NCBI GenBank assembly: GCA_937981555.1
Contig: CALJOK010000078.1
Span: 1 to 58,307, forward strand
Direction: 5' to 3'
Source of the DNA: an uncultured Saprospiraceae bacterium
GTDB lineage: Bacteria > Bacteroidota > Bacteroidia > Chitinophagales > Saprospiraceae
DNA: 58,307 nt
Positions 18,693 to 27,395 of the stretch are shown piece after piece (position 1 is the stretch's first letter; each line of letters opens with the position of its first letter). The position numbers were made by a program, and so were the translations under genes. The notes beneath the pieces are model-generated. The model was not told where the DNA came from and searched no databases. It was given only the letters and a program-made list of their open reading frames with translations.

Positions 18693-20060
18693 TTAATTGT
18701 TGATCGTAAAGGTTACTGGCATTTCATAAAAAACGCCCACTTTTATTCCATCATGTTCGCCAGGAATCATCTCAGGAAGTTGAGTAGAAATAATTCGAGT
18801 TACTTCTTTTTCGATAGCAGAATTATCTGCCACAGTTTTTACTTTTGATACCTTTCCATCGATACCAATTTTTAATTCGAGTTTTATTTCTTGCGTTTTC
18901 TCTTTTGTAATTGTTTTGTTAAAATTTGCTCCGAGTAAGGCACTAATCTTTTTTGTCAAACAATTTTTTAAGGCTTTGTTATCACCCGAGCAGCCAGGAT
19001 AAGTTGGTACTTTTCCAATAACTAAAAAAGGAATTTCTACCAAATCTTTGACATCGTCAAATTGTTTACTTTCCAATCCCTCAGGCATCGTCAAAACGTA
19101 TAAAGTTTTTAACGCATCCATTTCGGCATCTGTCATTTCACCTTTTGCCATGATTGATTCTTTAAGAGCGTCGATATTTTCCATGACATTTTTATCTGAA
19201 TTGGAGCTGCAAGAAGTATAAATTAGCATTGTGAAAATGACTGGAGCTAAAAGAAAATATTTAAGTTGAAATATTTTTTTTGATTTTGATTTTTGTAGCA
19301 TAGCTATTCTTTTTTTGATTAAGGAATGATTGAAAAATGTATTGGTAAAAGAGAGATTATTAGTTTGGAAAACTTGTGAAAGTAAGTCTTGGTAGTATTG
19401 ATTTTTTCCAACCTGTTGAGTGACTTTTGCATCAGCAATATATTCATGCAAGGTCATAATTTTTTTCTGAAAAATATAAATGAGAGGATTGAACCACATA
19501 AAAATTCGCATTACCTCAAAAATTAATAAGTCCAATGAATGCAAGTGTTTTACATGAATTTTTTCATGTAAAAAGATATTTTTCCGTTGTGCTTCTGATA
19601 ATTTTTCTCCAAGAAAAATAGTGTTGAGAAATGAAAATGCTGCGTTGGTTTTTGGCAAAATAATAACTGATATATTATCAATGATTGTTGATTTCCCTAC
19701 GTGCTTTAATTGATCGAGACGTCTCATTTTTATAAAAAATAACAATATACTTGCAAGAACTCCGACAAGCCAGATTACCTCCCAATTAATTTGGAAAGAA
19801 GTTTGGATTGGTTCTAAGATGGTTGGGTTTGAAATAGTATTTTCAACAATCGTTTCTGGAGATAAATGGATGATATATTCTCTTGGAATATTTTTTTCGA
19901 TTGTTGGTATTTTTATAAATGGTAATAGTAAACTCAACAGGGGAGTGGTCAATAAATAGATCCTATTCCATTGGAAGAAGGTTTCCTTTTTTAAAAAGAA
20001 ATCATAAATGAGGAGGAATAAAATTTGGAAGATGACTACTTGAATTAAATAATGAATCAT
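18693..20060 (-). CDS. BlaR1/MecR1-type M56 membrane metallopeptidase with TonB-like C-terminus
   Basis: 455 residues. Two N-terminal membrane helices (1-20, 30-50), one near 90-110, then the zinc metallopeptidase motif H165-E-K-I-H169 (LHEKIHVKHLHSLD) and HEYIADAKV; a further membrane helix near 270-290. The exported C-terminal part has the Bacteroidota layout VPTYPGC ... LKNCLTKKI and a TonB C-terminal-like fold rather than a penicillin-binding sensor. Known relatives sense a signal outside the membrane and cleave the partner BlaI-type repressor. The start overlaps the repressor stop by 4 bp (ATGA), indicating coupling. The signal here is unknown; a beta-lactam role should not be assumed. 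Confidence 0.9.
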   Translation of the reverse strand: MIHYLIQVVIFQILFLLIYDFFLKKETFFQWNRIYLLTTPLLSLLLPFIKIPTIEKNIPREYIIHLSPETIVENTISNPTILEPIQTSFQINWEVIWLVGVLASILLFFIKMRRLDQLKHVGKSTIIDNISVIILPKTNAAFSFLNTIFLGEKLSEAQRKNIFLHEKIHVKHLHSLDLLIFEVMRIFMWFNPLIYIFQKKIMTLHEYIADAKVTQQVGKNQYYQDLLSQVFQTNNLSFTNTFFNHSLIKKRIAMLQKSKSKKIFQLKYFLLAPVIFTMLIYTSCSSNSDKNVMENIDALKESIMAKGEMTDAEMDALKTLYVLTMPEGLESKQFDDVKDLVEIPFLVIGKVPTYPGCSGDNKALKNCLTKKISALLGANFNKTITKEKTQEIKLELKIGIDGKVSKVKTVADNSAIEKEVTRIISTQLPEMIPGEHDGIKVGVFYEMPVTFTINN

Positions 20061-20419
20061 TTTTTATCCTTATTTATATCTTTTAAAATTGATTCTAATT
20101 CTTTAATACTGACATCATTTTTTTCCATAAAAAATGACACCATGCTGGAAAATGATCCTTGGAAATATCCATCTACTAATTTAGAAATGGACTGATTGCT
20201 ATACTCTGATTTTTGAATTTTTGGAAAATAAATATGTCCTCTTCCTTCTCTTCGATAATCTACAAATTCCTTATTTTCTAAAATCCGAACAATGGTTGAA
20301 ACGGTATTATTTGCAGGTTTGGGATCAGGAAATTTTTCGACTATAGAAGCGACATTTCCCTCGCCTAAATCCCAGAGAATTTTCATAATATCTTCTTCTG
20401 CTTTGGTGAGTTGTTTCAT
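20057..20419 (-). CDS. BlaI/MecI/CopY-family repressor
   Basis: 120 residues, the normal length for the family. N-terminal winged helix (LTKAEEDIMKILWDLGEGNVASIVEKF, NNTVSTIVRILENKEFVDYRREGRGHIYFP), then the dimerisation helices. It should bind as a dimer to palindromic sites near its own promoter and be cleaved by the M56 peptidase encoded directly downstream. An operator-like palindrome overlapping a -7 box lies 35-60 bp upstream. First gene of the operon with the M56 peptidase and the secreted esterase. Confidence 0.95.
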   Translation of the reverse strand: MKQLTKAEEDIMKILWDLGEGNVASIVEKFPDPKPANNTVSTIVRILENKEFVDYRREGRGHIYFPKIQKSEYSNQSISKLVDGYFQGSFSSMVSFFMEKNDVSIKELESILKDINKDKK

Positions 20420-20450
20420 GATTTTTTCTTTTGTAAAAATTATAACGATA

Positions 20451-20480
20451 CAAATATAACTAAATAGTTAGTTGTAACTA
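20451..20480 (-). promoter_or_regulatory. blaI-type promoter with overlapping operator
   Basis: On the minus strand TATATTTG (plus-strand 20451-20458) matches the Bacteroidota -7 consensus TAnnTTTG about 30 bp upstream of the repressor start. Immediately upstream, AACTAAATAGTT (20458-20469) is a near-perfect 12-bp palindrome, followed by a half-site GTAACTA (20474-20480). The arrangement fits autorepression by the BlaI-type protein. Confidence 0.6.
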
Positions 20481-20505
20481 TGTTTTTAGTTAAAAAATTT
20501 CAATT

Positions 20506-20543
20506 AAAAAAATGTGGTATCTCTTTGTTAAGAAATACCACAT
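20506..20543 (-). terminator. Terminator of the LolA-like/MMPL operon
   Basis: Arms ATGTGGTAT (20512-20520) and ATACCACAT (20535-20543) pair perfectly; read on the minus strand the hairpin is followed by a run of seven T residues (A-run at 20506-20512 on plus). It lies 54 bp downstream of the stop codon of the minus-strand LolA-like gene. Confidence 0.8.
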
Positions 20544-20596
20544 CATTTTATCTCAATTAATATTTTATAAATGGAAGTTCGATTGGAAGCCTTCTA

Positions 20597-21409
20597 TTAT
20601 TTTTTATTATACTTCAACCATTTTCTAGGGCTTCTCCTCAAGTACGCTTCCGTAAATAGATTATCAGGAATGCCAACATTATATTTCAAATCAGAATAAG
20701 TGGTATAAGTAGATTCTCCAGTTTGAAGGTTCGTCATTGAAAATTGGGTAATCGTTGGAAAGTCTTGAATTACCTTCGTTTTTTCAACTCGGTATTCTCT
20801 TTGCTTTTCACCCTTCTTATCATAGAAAATTCTTTTTGTAGGGAGAAAAGTTTTTTTATCTACCCAAGTATAATAATAGGAAAATTCAACACCTGAAGTT
20901 TTAATTGGCGTGCTTTTAACCTCATAATATTTGTCATCCGTTTTTACCAATTCATGTTTATCCAAATTCGGATAACGTCCAGTAATATCTTCATATACAA
21001 ATTGAGAACCAGCAAAACTACTTCGCTTATCCGAACCAGCTAATCTTTTTACCAAATCCATAGAAGGTAAATACAACCATCTGTCATCATCTTTTTTAGG
21101 GTTTTTCCAAACCATAAAAACCATCTTTCGAATGTCCGCAGGTTTCTTAAAATAGGCGTACCATTTTTGCTTTGAACTATTTTTTACATTTTTTCTAACC
21201 ACTAGAATTTCTCTATTCATAATGGTTTTTTGATTTTTATCCTTAATGTCCATTTTGGCGGTAGTGATTCTATCATCTCCAAAACATTTATAGGCATTAT
21301 AAGTTTTGTCTGCAATCTGGTCAGCGGTTAAATTCTTTTGGGCAAAAACGGTTGCCGTAAAAAGAGAAAGAATGAAAAGGGTGAGCGTAATTTTTAAAGT
21401 GTATTTCAT
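20597..21409 (-). CDS. LolA-like outer-membrane lipoprotein-sorting family protein
   Basis: 270 residues with a Sec signal peptide to about 23 (TATVFAQ). The body belongs to the LolA-like group commonly encoded beside MMPL/RND transporters (features seen: WYAYFKKPADIRKMVFMVW, DDRWLYLPSMDLVKRLAG, GSQFVYEDITGR). It is predicted to be a periplasmic lipid-binding partner of the transporter encoded upstream. It begins 63 bp after that gene and is followed by a good terminator, so it is the last gene of a three-gene operon. The lipid substrate is unknown. Confidence 0.85.
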   Translation of the reverse strand: MKYTLKITLTLFILSLFTATVFAQKNLTADQIADKTYNAYKCFGDDRITTAKMDIKDKNQKTIMNREILVVRKNVKNSSKQKWYAYFKKPADIRKMVFMVWKNPKKDDDRWLYLPSMDLVKRLAGSDKRSSFAGSQFVYEDITGRYPNLDKHELVKTDDKYYEVKSTPIKTSGVEFSYYYTWVDKKTFLPTKRIFYDKKGEKQREYRVEKTKVIQDFPTITQFSMTNLQTGESTYTTYSDLKYNVGIPDNLFTEAYLRRSPRKWLKYNKK

Positions 21410-21472
21410 GTTAAAATAAAATTAATGGTTATTATTTAAATGAGTTTTCTAAATATAAACTTATGAGTTCGC

Positions 21473-24124
21473 TTATTCTTTTTTGGAAATAAGGAACCGT
21501 TCAAAAATTTGAATTAATGCCGGCAAAAGTATGACGGTGATCAATCCTGAAAGTAGTAAAATACTTGCCAATAACATTCCTACTGTTTTATACGGCGTTA
21601 AACTAGAAAGTAACAAAGGAAGAAAACCAACCGCTATTACAATTACATTTCGAGAGATGGCTCTTGATGGTTCTCCAAACATCGAAAAGGAGGCCTCCTT
21701 CCAACTTCCTGATTCATTCATGGCTTCCCTTGCTCTCACTAAAAAGTGGATAGAAAAATCAATGGCAAGTCCCAAGGCTAATGACGAAAGTACCGCAACA
21801 GGCATATCGTAATCTTTTCCAATAAAACCGATCACTCCATAAATTAATGCAATGGTCAGACTCAAAGGAAGCATACATAGTAAGGCCCACTTAGGAGATC
21901 GAAATAAAAATGTCATCATCAAAAATACCACCAAAAAACTTCCTAAAAATGCATCCAACATTCCTTCCACCATTTTTTTCTGCCACACTACATTAATATA
22001 AGTTAACCCAAACCATTCATGTTTTATTTCTTTTGGTGGAGGGTTTTTCTCAAAGAAATTGGCAACACTTGCGATAGTTTTTTCCATGTCTTTATTATCG
22101 CCACTTTTAAGTTGTATCCATAAATTCAATCCATTAAAATCAGCATCAACCAAATGTCTGAGTTGTTCAGGATGATGACTGTTTTGATAGGAAATAATAC
22201 ATTGTGCTACACTCGAAACATTATCAGGAATGGTATGATATTTTTCATCTCCTTCGTGCAATTCTTTATTTAATTTTTTGACCAATTTAGCCAAGCTATT
22301 TATTTTACCTACGGTACCTTCCTTTAATAAATAGTCTTCTAATTGAAGCGTGTATTCTAAAAGTTCTGGTTGTTTAAAAAGTTGATTTCGAGACAAGACT
22401 TCTAATTCTACGATTGATGTTAACTCTTCCCAAATTGCCATTTCTCCATCTGTTTCACTTTCATCTGCTTTATCATATAAATTATCAGTCAACGCACTAA
22501 AGAATTTTTCTTCCGATTCATTTTTTTGTGCATCAGCAATCACTTGGGTAAGCGCTACTTTGATAGCTGCCGTACTATCAGTTTGATTTAAATATTTTTC
22601 TAGTTTTTGATTGAGTCCATTTGATATTTCTTTGACATCAGGTTGGGTTGTTTGATTCGGTGTAAGACTTAAGTAGGCCATGTAGGTTCCTCCAAAATGT
22701 TTGTTCAATGCTTTATCAGCCACTCTAATTGGGTGAGTTGGAGAAAACCATTTTACTGGGTTATCATTAATTTGGATGAGACTAATTCCATACATCGCTA
22801 AACCAAATAAAAGAGCAGAACCTGCTAATATCGCACGAGGTTTTGTACCTGTGAGGATTCTGATTTTTTGAAGAAAACGCATCAATAAATTTTTCTCACT
22901 TCCCGCTTTTTCTTTCATCCCAAAATCTTTTAGAGAGTCTTCAGACATCATCATAATATAAGCTGGGATAAAAGTTATCGTGAGTAACCAGGCTACCAAT
23001 ATTCCAAAAGCGACAAACACTCCAAAAACTTGCACCGGTGGAATAGGGGTGATGGCTAATGAAGCAAAACCTGCCGCAGAAGTTAAAGAGGTAAAAAGCA
23101 TCGGACGAAATAATTCTTCCATCACTTTTACAATCGTCTTTTTTCGATCTTTAATTTCAGGATATTTATCAAAAAATTCTGAGAGGATATGAATGGAATC
23201 CAGCACCGCTATCGGCATCACAAAGATCGGAATCATCGAACTCATAATGTGTACCGTATTGCCGGTAGCAATCAATAATCCCATCGTACAAATAACCGAA
23301 ATCATGGCAACGATCATTGGACTATAAATCAGTTTTAATTTTCGGAAAAAAAGCAACATCAAGACAAAAATACAGACCATTGCTGCAGGTGCAGTCAGCG
23401 CCATTTGGATAAACATTTCTATTCCAAAAGTATCTTCCGCTACTGGCAATCCTGTGATATGATATTGTTCATCGCCTTCGTACTCCGAGACTTTATCTTG
23501 AAGTTTTGTGGAAATTTCGTAAGTCAAATCTTTCGAAGTGATTGGAATATAAAGGCAGATGGCTTTCCCATCTTCAGAGACGAGCGTGTTTTTAAACATC
23601 TCATTGCTCAACAACTTTTCTTTGACAAGTAACGCTTCTTTTTCATCGGCAGGGGGAGTAGCCATCAACCAATCAAACTTCAAAGTTCCAGGAGCAACGG
23701 GTTCAATATGGTCTACATTCGAAGGTGCCATCACATCTCGCTTAATGACTCCTTTATATTTTTTTATTTTTTCCTTATCGAGAGAATTCTCTTCTGCTGG
23801 TGGAGTGGTTTCCGTTTCTTCTTCTATTTCTTGTAAAGTATAAATGAACTCCGACAACTCATGAATCTTAGTTAAAGAGGATTTATTAAAAACTCCTTCT
23901 GGATGTTTTTCATTAATAATTCCAAGTACTAAAATATCACTCATTTCATATTTTTCCTTTAGCATGTTATGAGTTGCTCTAACGGGCTCACTCTCCGATA
24001 ACATATTTTCAGGATCGGTATCTATTTTTATTTGGGGGATAAATGCGAGTAAGATAAGCGTAACCAAAAGCATGATACCAACAATTGCTTTAGGGCGTTC
24101 GATTGCAAAATGGATTATTTTCAT
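21473..24124 (-). CDS. MMPL/RND-superfamily lipid or efflux transporter
   Basis: 883 residues with the duplicated MMPL layout: a first membrane helix (AIVGIMLLVTLILLAFIP), a large periplasmic domain with an acidic insert (about 50-210), five helices (about 225-385), a second leading helix near 430, a second periplasmic domain (about 460-710) and five final helices (about 715-880). Hallmark segments are VLDSIHILSEFFDKYP and SSLALGLAIDFSIHFLVRA, carrying the intramembrane Asp residues used in proton coupling. Relatives move hopanoids, carotenoid-like or other lipids between membranes. Encoded between an outer-membrane protein gene (61 bp upstream) and a LolA-like gene (63 bp downstream), which suggests one envelope transport route. 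Confidence 0.9.
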   Translation of the reverse strand: MKIIHFAIERPKAIVGIMLLVTLILLAFIPQIKIDTDPENMLSESEPVRATHNMLKEKYEMSDILVLGIINEKHPEGVFNKSSLTKIHELSEFIYTLQEIEEETETTPPAEENSLDKEKIKKYKGVIKRDVMAPSNVDHIEPVAPGTLKFDWLMATPPADEKEALLVKEKLLSNEMFKNTLVSEDGKAICLYIPITSKDLTYEISTKLQDKVSEYEGDEQYHITGLPVAEDTFGIEMFIQMALTAPAAMVCIFVLMLLFFRKLKLIYSPMIVAMISVICTMGLLIATGNTVHIMSSMIPIFVMPIAVLDSIHILSEFFDKYPEIKDRKKTIVKVMEELFRPMLFTSLTSAAGFASLAITPIPPVQVFGVFVAFGILVAWLLTITFIPAYIMMMSEDSLKDFGMKEKAGSEKNLLMRFLQKIRILTGTKPRAILAGSALLFGLAMYGISLIQINDNPVKWFSPTHPIRVADKALNKHFGGTYMAYLSLTPNQTTQPDVKEISNGLNQKLEKYLNQTDSTAAIKVALTQVIADAQKNESEEKFFSALTDNLYDKADESETDGEMAIWEELTSIVELEVLSRNQLFKQPELLEYTLQLEDYLLKEGTVGKINSLAKLVKKLNKELHEGDEKYHTIPDNVSSVAQCIISYQNSHHPEQLRHLVDADFNGLNLWIQLKSGDNKDMEKTIASVANFFEKNPPPKEIKHEWFGLTYINVVWQKKMVEGMLDAFLGSFLVVFLMMTFLFRSPKWALLCMLPLSLTIALIYGVIGFIGKDYDMPVAVLSSLALGLAIDFSIHFLVRAREAMNESGSWKEASFSMFGEPSRAISRNVIVIAVGFLPLLLSSLTPYKTVGMLLASILLLSGLITVILLPALIQIFERFLISKKE

Positions 24125-24185
24125 TGAATAGTTTTGTCTAAGTGTTAGTTGATTTTATTATAAACGTTTTGTCTTATTTAAAGGA

Positions 24186-25481
24186 TTAGAAGCTCCTTCT
24201 TATTCCTGCATATACATTGTTATTTTTTTGAAACTGACTCCAAAAAGTATTATTGTTTTCTCCAAAAAAGAAGTTAGCGCCTGTTTCTATTTTCCAATTA
24301 TCATTTAATTTATAAGAAATATTGGGCCGGACATATGCATCATTATCCGAAATAGAATAATAGCTAAATAAAGAAAGATGGAGTCTTTGTTTGTTGAGTA
24401 ACTTCGTTAACCGGAGCGTCACCATGTCGTGAATCTGTTTAGGAGGAGGTGTTGCACCCATTGGAAAATTATCTTTCATCGTTTCGTACTGCATCATGAT
24501 TTCAGCGTAGTATTGAAACGCGATTTTAAAATCCTTTTTGAAATCCATCGCATGTCCTATCAGAAAATTAAACCGACTATTATTGATGGCAAAATTATCT
24601 CCTTTTTTATCGTCCTTCGAATAATAATGTCCCACTTCAATACTCAAGATTCCTTTAAATTTACTGCCTTCAAAACTTGCACCGTGTGCATACATTTTTG
24701 GAAAAATATAATTACCGTTTTGAAGATTAAGTCCTGCTGGACTTTTCCAATAACCATAATAACCATAAAGGGAAAGATCGAATCCTTTGACATTTTTTCT
24801 AGCTCGCCAATGAAACTCTGAATTGGAAAACCAATCGTCTGGAATATCAGTTTGAATTTTATTATTGTCTCCTCTAAAAATTCCTTGGAAGCCATCATAA
24901 AATGAAAGTCGATCCCCATCAGGAAAAATATCTGGATTAAACTTAGGAACAAAAATAGCATTCAATTCAAACCAAGGAAAATAAATCGTCAACTTCGCAG
25001 CATCAGAAGTTCCCTTCAAATATTCCAAATCACGACCAATAAAGAATGCTTGCCAATCTTTAGGAAAAAGGTCATTGATAAATAACATATCTCCTTTTCC
25101 CCAAGTCAAAATTTGTCTTCCTATTTTTAGATCAAACCAATCAGAAGGCGTCAAAAAAATACTTCCTTCTCTGACATTGACCAAGAATTTATTTTGCCAA
25201 GAGTCATAAACAAAATCAGTTTTGAGTTTAAACTCAGCCCATTCTTTCCAATATTCTATTTGGAATTGAAGCCTAGTTTCGCTTAGAATAAAGTCTTTGG
25301 ATTGGGCAGAATCCTGTTGTAGACGAACACCATGACGAGAATCCAAAAAGCCTTGAATTTCAAAAGGGAGTTTTTCTCGAAAAGATTTTTTTTCTGGAGG
25401 ATCTGATGGTTCATTGTCCGTCTGGGAAAACGCAAAAACAGGCAAAAGGAAGAGAGAAAGAAACAGGAAATATTTATTCAT
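24186..25481 (-). CDS. Outer-membrane beta-barrel protein, DUF1302-like, partner of the MMPL transporter
   Basis: 431 residues. Signal peptide to about 19 (VFAFSQ). The body has barrel-type strands and a characteristic segment RQILTWGKGDMLFINDLFPKDW (about residue 115-136) followed by FELNAIFVPKFNPDIFPDG, matching what is seen in DUF1302-type outer-membrane proteins that pair with RND/LolA-like genes; the C-terminus ends NNVYAGIRRSF, with the final Phe typical of outer-membrane barrels. It is the first gene of the operon. Exact family assignment is by resemblance. Confidence 0.8.
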   Translation of the reverse strand: MNKYFLFLSLFLLPVFAFSQTDNEPSDPPEKKSFREKLPFEIQGFLDSRHGVRLQQDSAQSKDFILSETRLQFQIEYWKEWAEFKLKTDFVYDSWQNKFLVNVREGSIFLTPSDWFDLKIGRQILTWGKGDMLFINDLFPKDWQAFFIGRDLEYLKGTSDAAKLTIYFPWFELNAIFVPKFNPDIFPDGDRLSFYDGFQGIFRGDNNKIQTDIPDDWFSNSEFHWRARKNVKGFDLSLYGYYGYWKSPAGLNLQNGNYIFPKMYAHGASFEGSKFKGILSIEVGHYYSKDDKKGDNFAINNSRFNFLIGHAMDFKKDFKIAFQYYAEIMMQYETMKDNFPMGATPPPKQIHDMVTLRLTKLLNKQRLHLSLFSYYSISDNDAYVRPNISYKLNDNWKIETGANFFFGENNNTFWSQFQKNNNVYAGIRRSF

Positions 25482-26477
25482 CTGTAATTAGTCACGCGCT
25501 CTATTCAAAGAGTTTTTATTAGAAAATTTGGTTCTTTTTAGTTAGAAATAAAATCTGATATTTAAGTGATACCAACTTTGTAATCCATTTTTTTTAAAAT
25601 CAAAAATAGAAGGGGAGCAAGCTGTTATCACCGCAATAAATAAATTTTGCTATAATCATTTTAATTTCTATTGTAAAGATATAATCAATGTTGATTTTTT
25701 TTGTCCCTCCTTATAAAAACGGATTTAATTATTACGTATAAAAAACCTAAATATCTGATAATCAGTAAATTAAATCGGTGGAAAAAAAATAACAAATTTT
25801 ATATTTTGGATATTATTCTTTGTCAAAGTGATTTTTATCCTCATTTCTCAATGATAATATTGTCCATATTTATGATTTAGAACTAATAGTAAGATTTAGA
25901 GGTTGCTAAAAAATGTCTGATGAAATAGATAGGAAGGGCTTCTTATTATTGATGAAGCTCTTTTTGAGTCTCAACTCCATAGGGATGGTTTAGTATAGGA
26001 TAAAAAGATTTGAAGTTAAGTAGCTAAATTTTTTCTTTGTAAGTCAGAAAGAAATCCTTGTTTTTAAGAATAAGGATGTGTTGGAGAAAAAGTCAAAGTG
26101 GGAGGAATTTTTTCCTGATGTGTGGTTTATTCTGAATTTACTAATGATCATTTTTGCTGAGATACAAATAAAGGGATCAGATGTTTTTAGGAAGTGTTTT
26201 GTTTTGCTAATTGGTTGCAGGGATTACTTTTTTATCTTTAAATTCTAAGAAGAGTGAGTGGAGTAAATGTTTTGTTATACTCCGTTGTTCTTAGTTGAAA
26301 ATATTTAATTGGTCAATTGAATACTTTTAATAATCGTTTGATGAAAAATTATTACTACTTGATTTTTTGAATGTACAACTCATCCAAGTTGCCGTAAACG
26401 TAAAGAGGCAGGAAATTAAATTTGATATTTAAACTGCTTCAACTTTTACTGCAACTTGAATTTGTTATGTGAATAGT
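25482..26477. other. Gene-free stretch of about 1 kb
   Basis: No open frame of convincing coding character on either strand. It must hold the promoter of the minus-strand transport operon. It contains one terminator-like hairpin (25933-25964) and a TGTCCATATTTAT sequence (25861-25873) resembling the motif found upstream of the redox genes at 54.5-57.4 kb. A 26-codon frame starts at 25913 but the hairpin lies inside it. Otherwise nothing was recognised. Confidence 0.5.
25933..25964 (+). terminator. Terminator-like hairpin in a gene-free region
   Basis: Arms AAGGGCTTC (25933-25941) and GAAGCTCTT (25953-25961) pair with one G-T wobble around an 11-nt loop and are followed by TTT. No annotated plus-strand gene ends nearby, so it may end a small RNA or a short-peptide message. 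Confidence 0.45.
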
Positions 26478-27227
26478 TTAAGATGAAAAACCTCCAAACT
26501 GAGTCTCCACCGCTTTTGGCGAGGCCATATAACCAGCACCAACTTGTTTGGACATTACATCAGGAAAAACATCTTCCACTCCATCTTCGATAGCTTGGAT
26601 AACATTTTTAGCGACATTTTCAGGAGTATCTTTTTCCATTTCAATGCCTTTCGCCATTTCGGTATCGATAGGCCCAGGATATACGCCACAAACCAGCACA
26701 TTGGAATCTCTCAATTCTCCTCTTAAGCCTTGTACAATACTATGTACTGCAGCTTTCGATGCAGAATAGGTAGAAATAAGAGGCATATTCGCCAATCCTG
26801 CAACTGAAGAAATAGAAACAATAGCTGCAGATTCACTTATTTTCAATTTATTAAAAAATGCATCGGTTAGTTTTGTCAACCCCCAAACATTAACTTCAAA
26901 ATTGGTCTTCATACTTTCTAACATGTTTCCATAGGCAAAATTCCCAGGAACCATTACTCCTGCATTGTTTACCAAAATATCAATGTCTGAAGCAGTACTT
27001 GCTGCATTAGCAATTGATTCATCTTTGGTTACATCCAATTCAACTGGAACCAAACGGTCTCCATACTTTGTACTTAGATCATTTAGTGATGCTACATTTC
27101 TTGCACAGGCGTAAACTTTTTTTGCGCCATTGTCTAATAAAGCTTCGGTAATTGCTTTTCCGATTCCTCTGTTTGCTCCGCTAACTAAAGCGGTTTTTCC
27201 ATTAATGGATACTTTCATCTGTTTCAA
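26478..27227 (-). CDS. Short-chain dehydrogenase/reductase (classical SDR)
   Basis: 249 residues, the usual size. Rossmann nucleotide-binding motif GANRGIG (about 17-23), the NNAG motif (about 88-91) and the catalytic Y154-SAS-K158 with the preceding Ser in SISSVAG. The cofactor and substrate cannot be told from sequence; an Arg after the second strand (ACARN) leans towards NADPH. Transcribed divergently from a TetR regulator with two operator-like sites in the shared promoter, so the enzyme is probably its target. An alternative start lies three codons in (MKVSING). Confidence 0.92.
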   Translation of the reverse strand: MKQMKVSINGKTALVSGANRGIGKAITEALLDNGAKKVYACARNVASLNDLSTKYGDRLVPVELDVTKDESIANAASTASDIDILVNNAGVMVPGNFAYGNMLESMKTNFEVNVWGLTKLTDAFFNKLKISESAAIVSISSVAGLANMPLISTYSASKAAVHSIVQGLRGELRDSNVLVCGVYPGPIDTEMAKGIEMEKDTPENVAKNVIQAIEDGVEDVFPDVMSKQVGAGYMASPKAVETQFGGFSS

Positions 27228-27308
27228 TTTTTTATTAATCGTGATTTAATCAGAGAGTAGTCATTTTATTTAGACTCCTCTCTTTTGATTTATTCTAAAT
27301 GAATTCTA

Positions 27309-27360
27309 TTTGTACTGAACGGTACAAAAGTATAAATTGTTTTTGACCAAACGGTACAAA
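27309..27360. promoter_or_regulatory. Twin TetR-type operators in the SDR/TetR divergent promoter
   Basis: Site 1 (27309-27328) is TTTGTAC-tgaacg-GTACAAA, a perfect inverted repeat; site 2 (27341-27360) repeats the right half exactly (ACGGTACAAA) with a degenerate left half. The sites start exactly 32 bp apart, three helical turns. A minus-strand -7 box TACTTTTG (plus 27325-27332) for the SDR gene overlaps site 1; a plus-strand TACTTTTG (27376-27383) serves the regulator. Confidence 0.7.
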
Positions 27361-27375
27361 TAAGTATTTTTTTTT

Positions 27376-27383
27376 TACTTTTG
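27376..27383 (+). promoter_or_regulatory. -7 box of the TetR regulator
   Basis: TACTTTTG matches TAnnTTTG and lies 12 bp before the start codon at 27396, implying a very short leader. Confidence 0.5.
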
Positions 27384-27395
27384 TAAAAAATACTT

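Noticed and set aside
18693-20419. Beta-lactam resistance operon (blaR1-blaI)
   Set aside because: No beta-lactamase gene is linked and the M56 protein has a TonB-like C-terminus instead of a penicillin-binding sensor.
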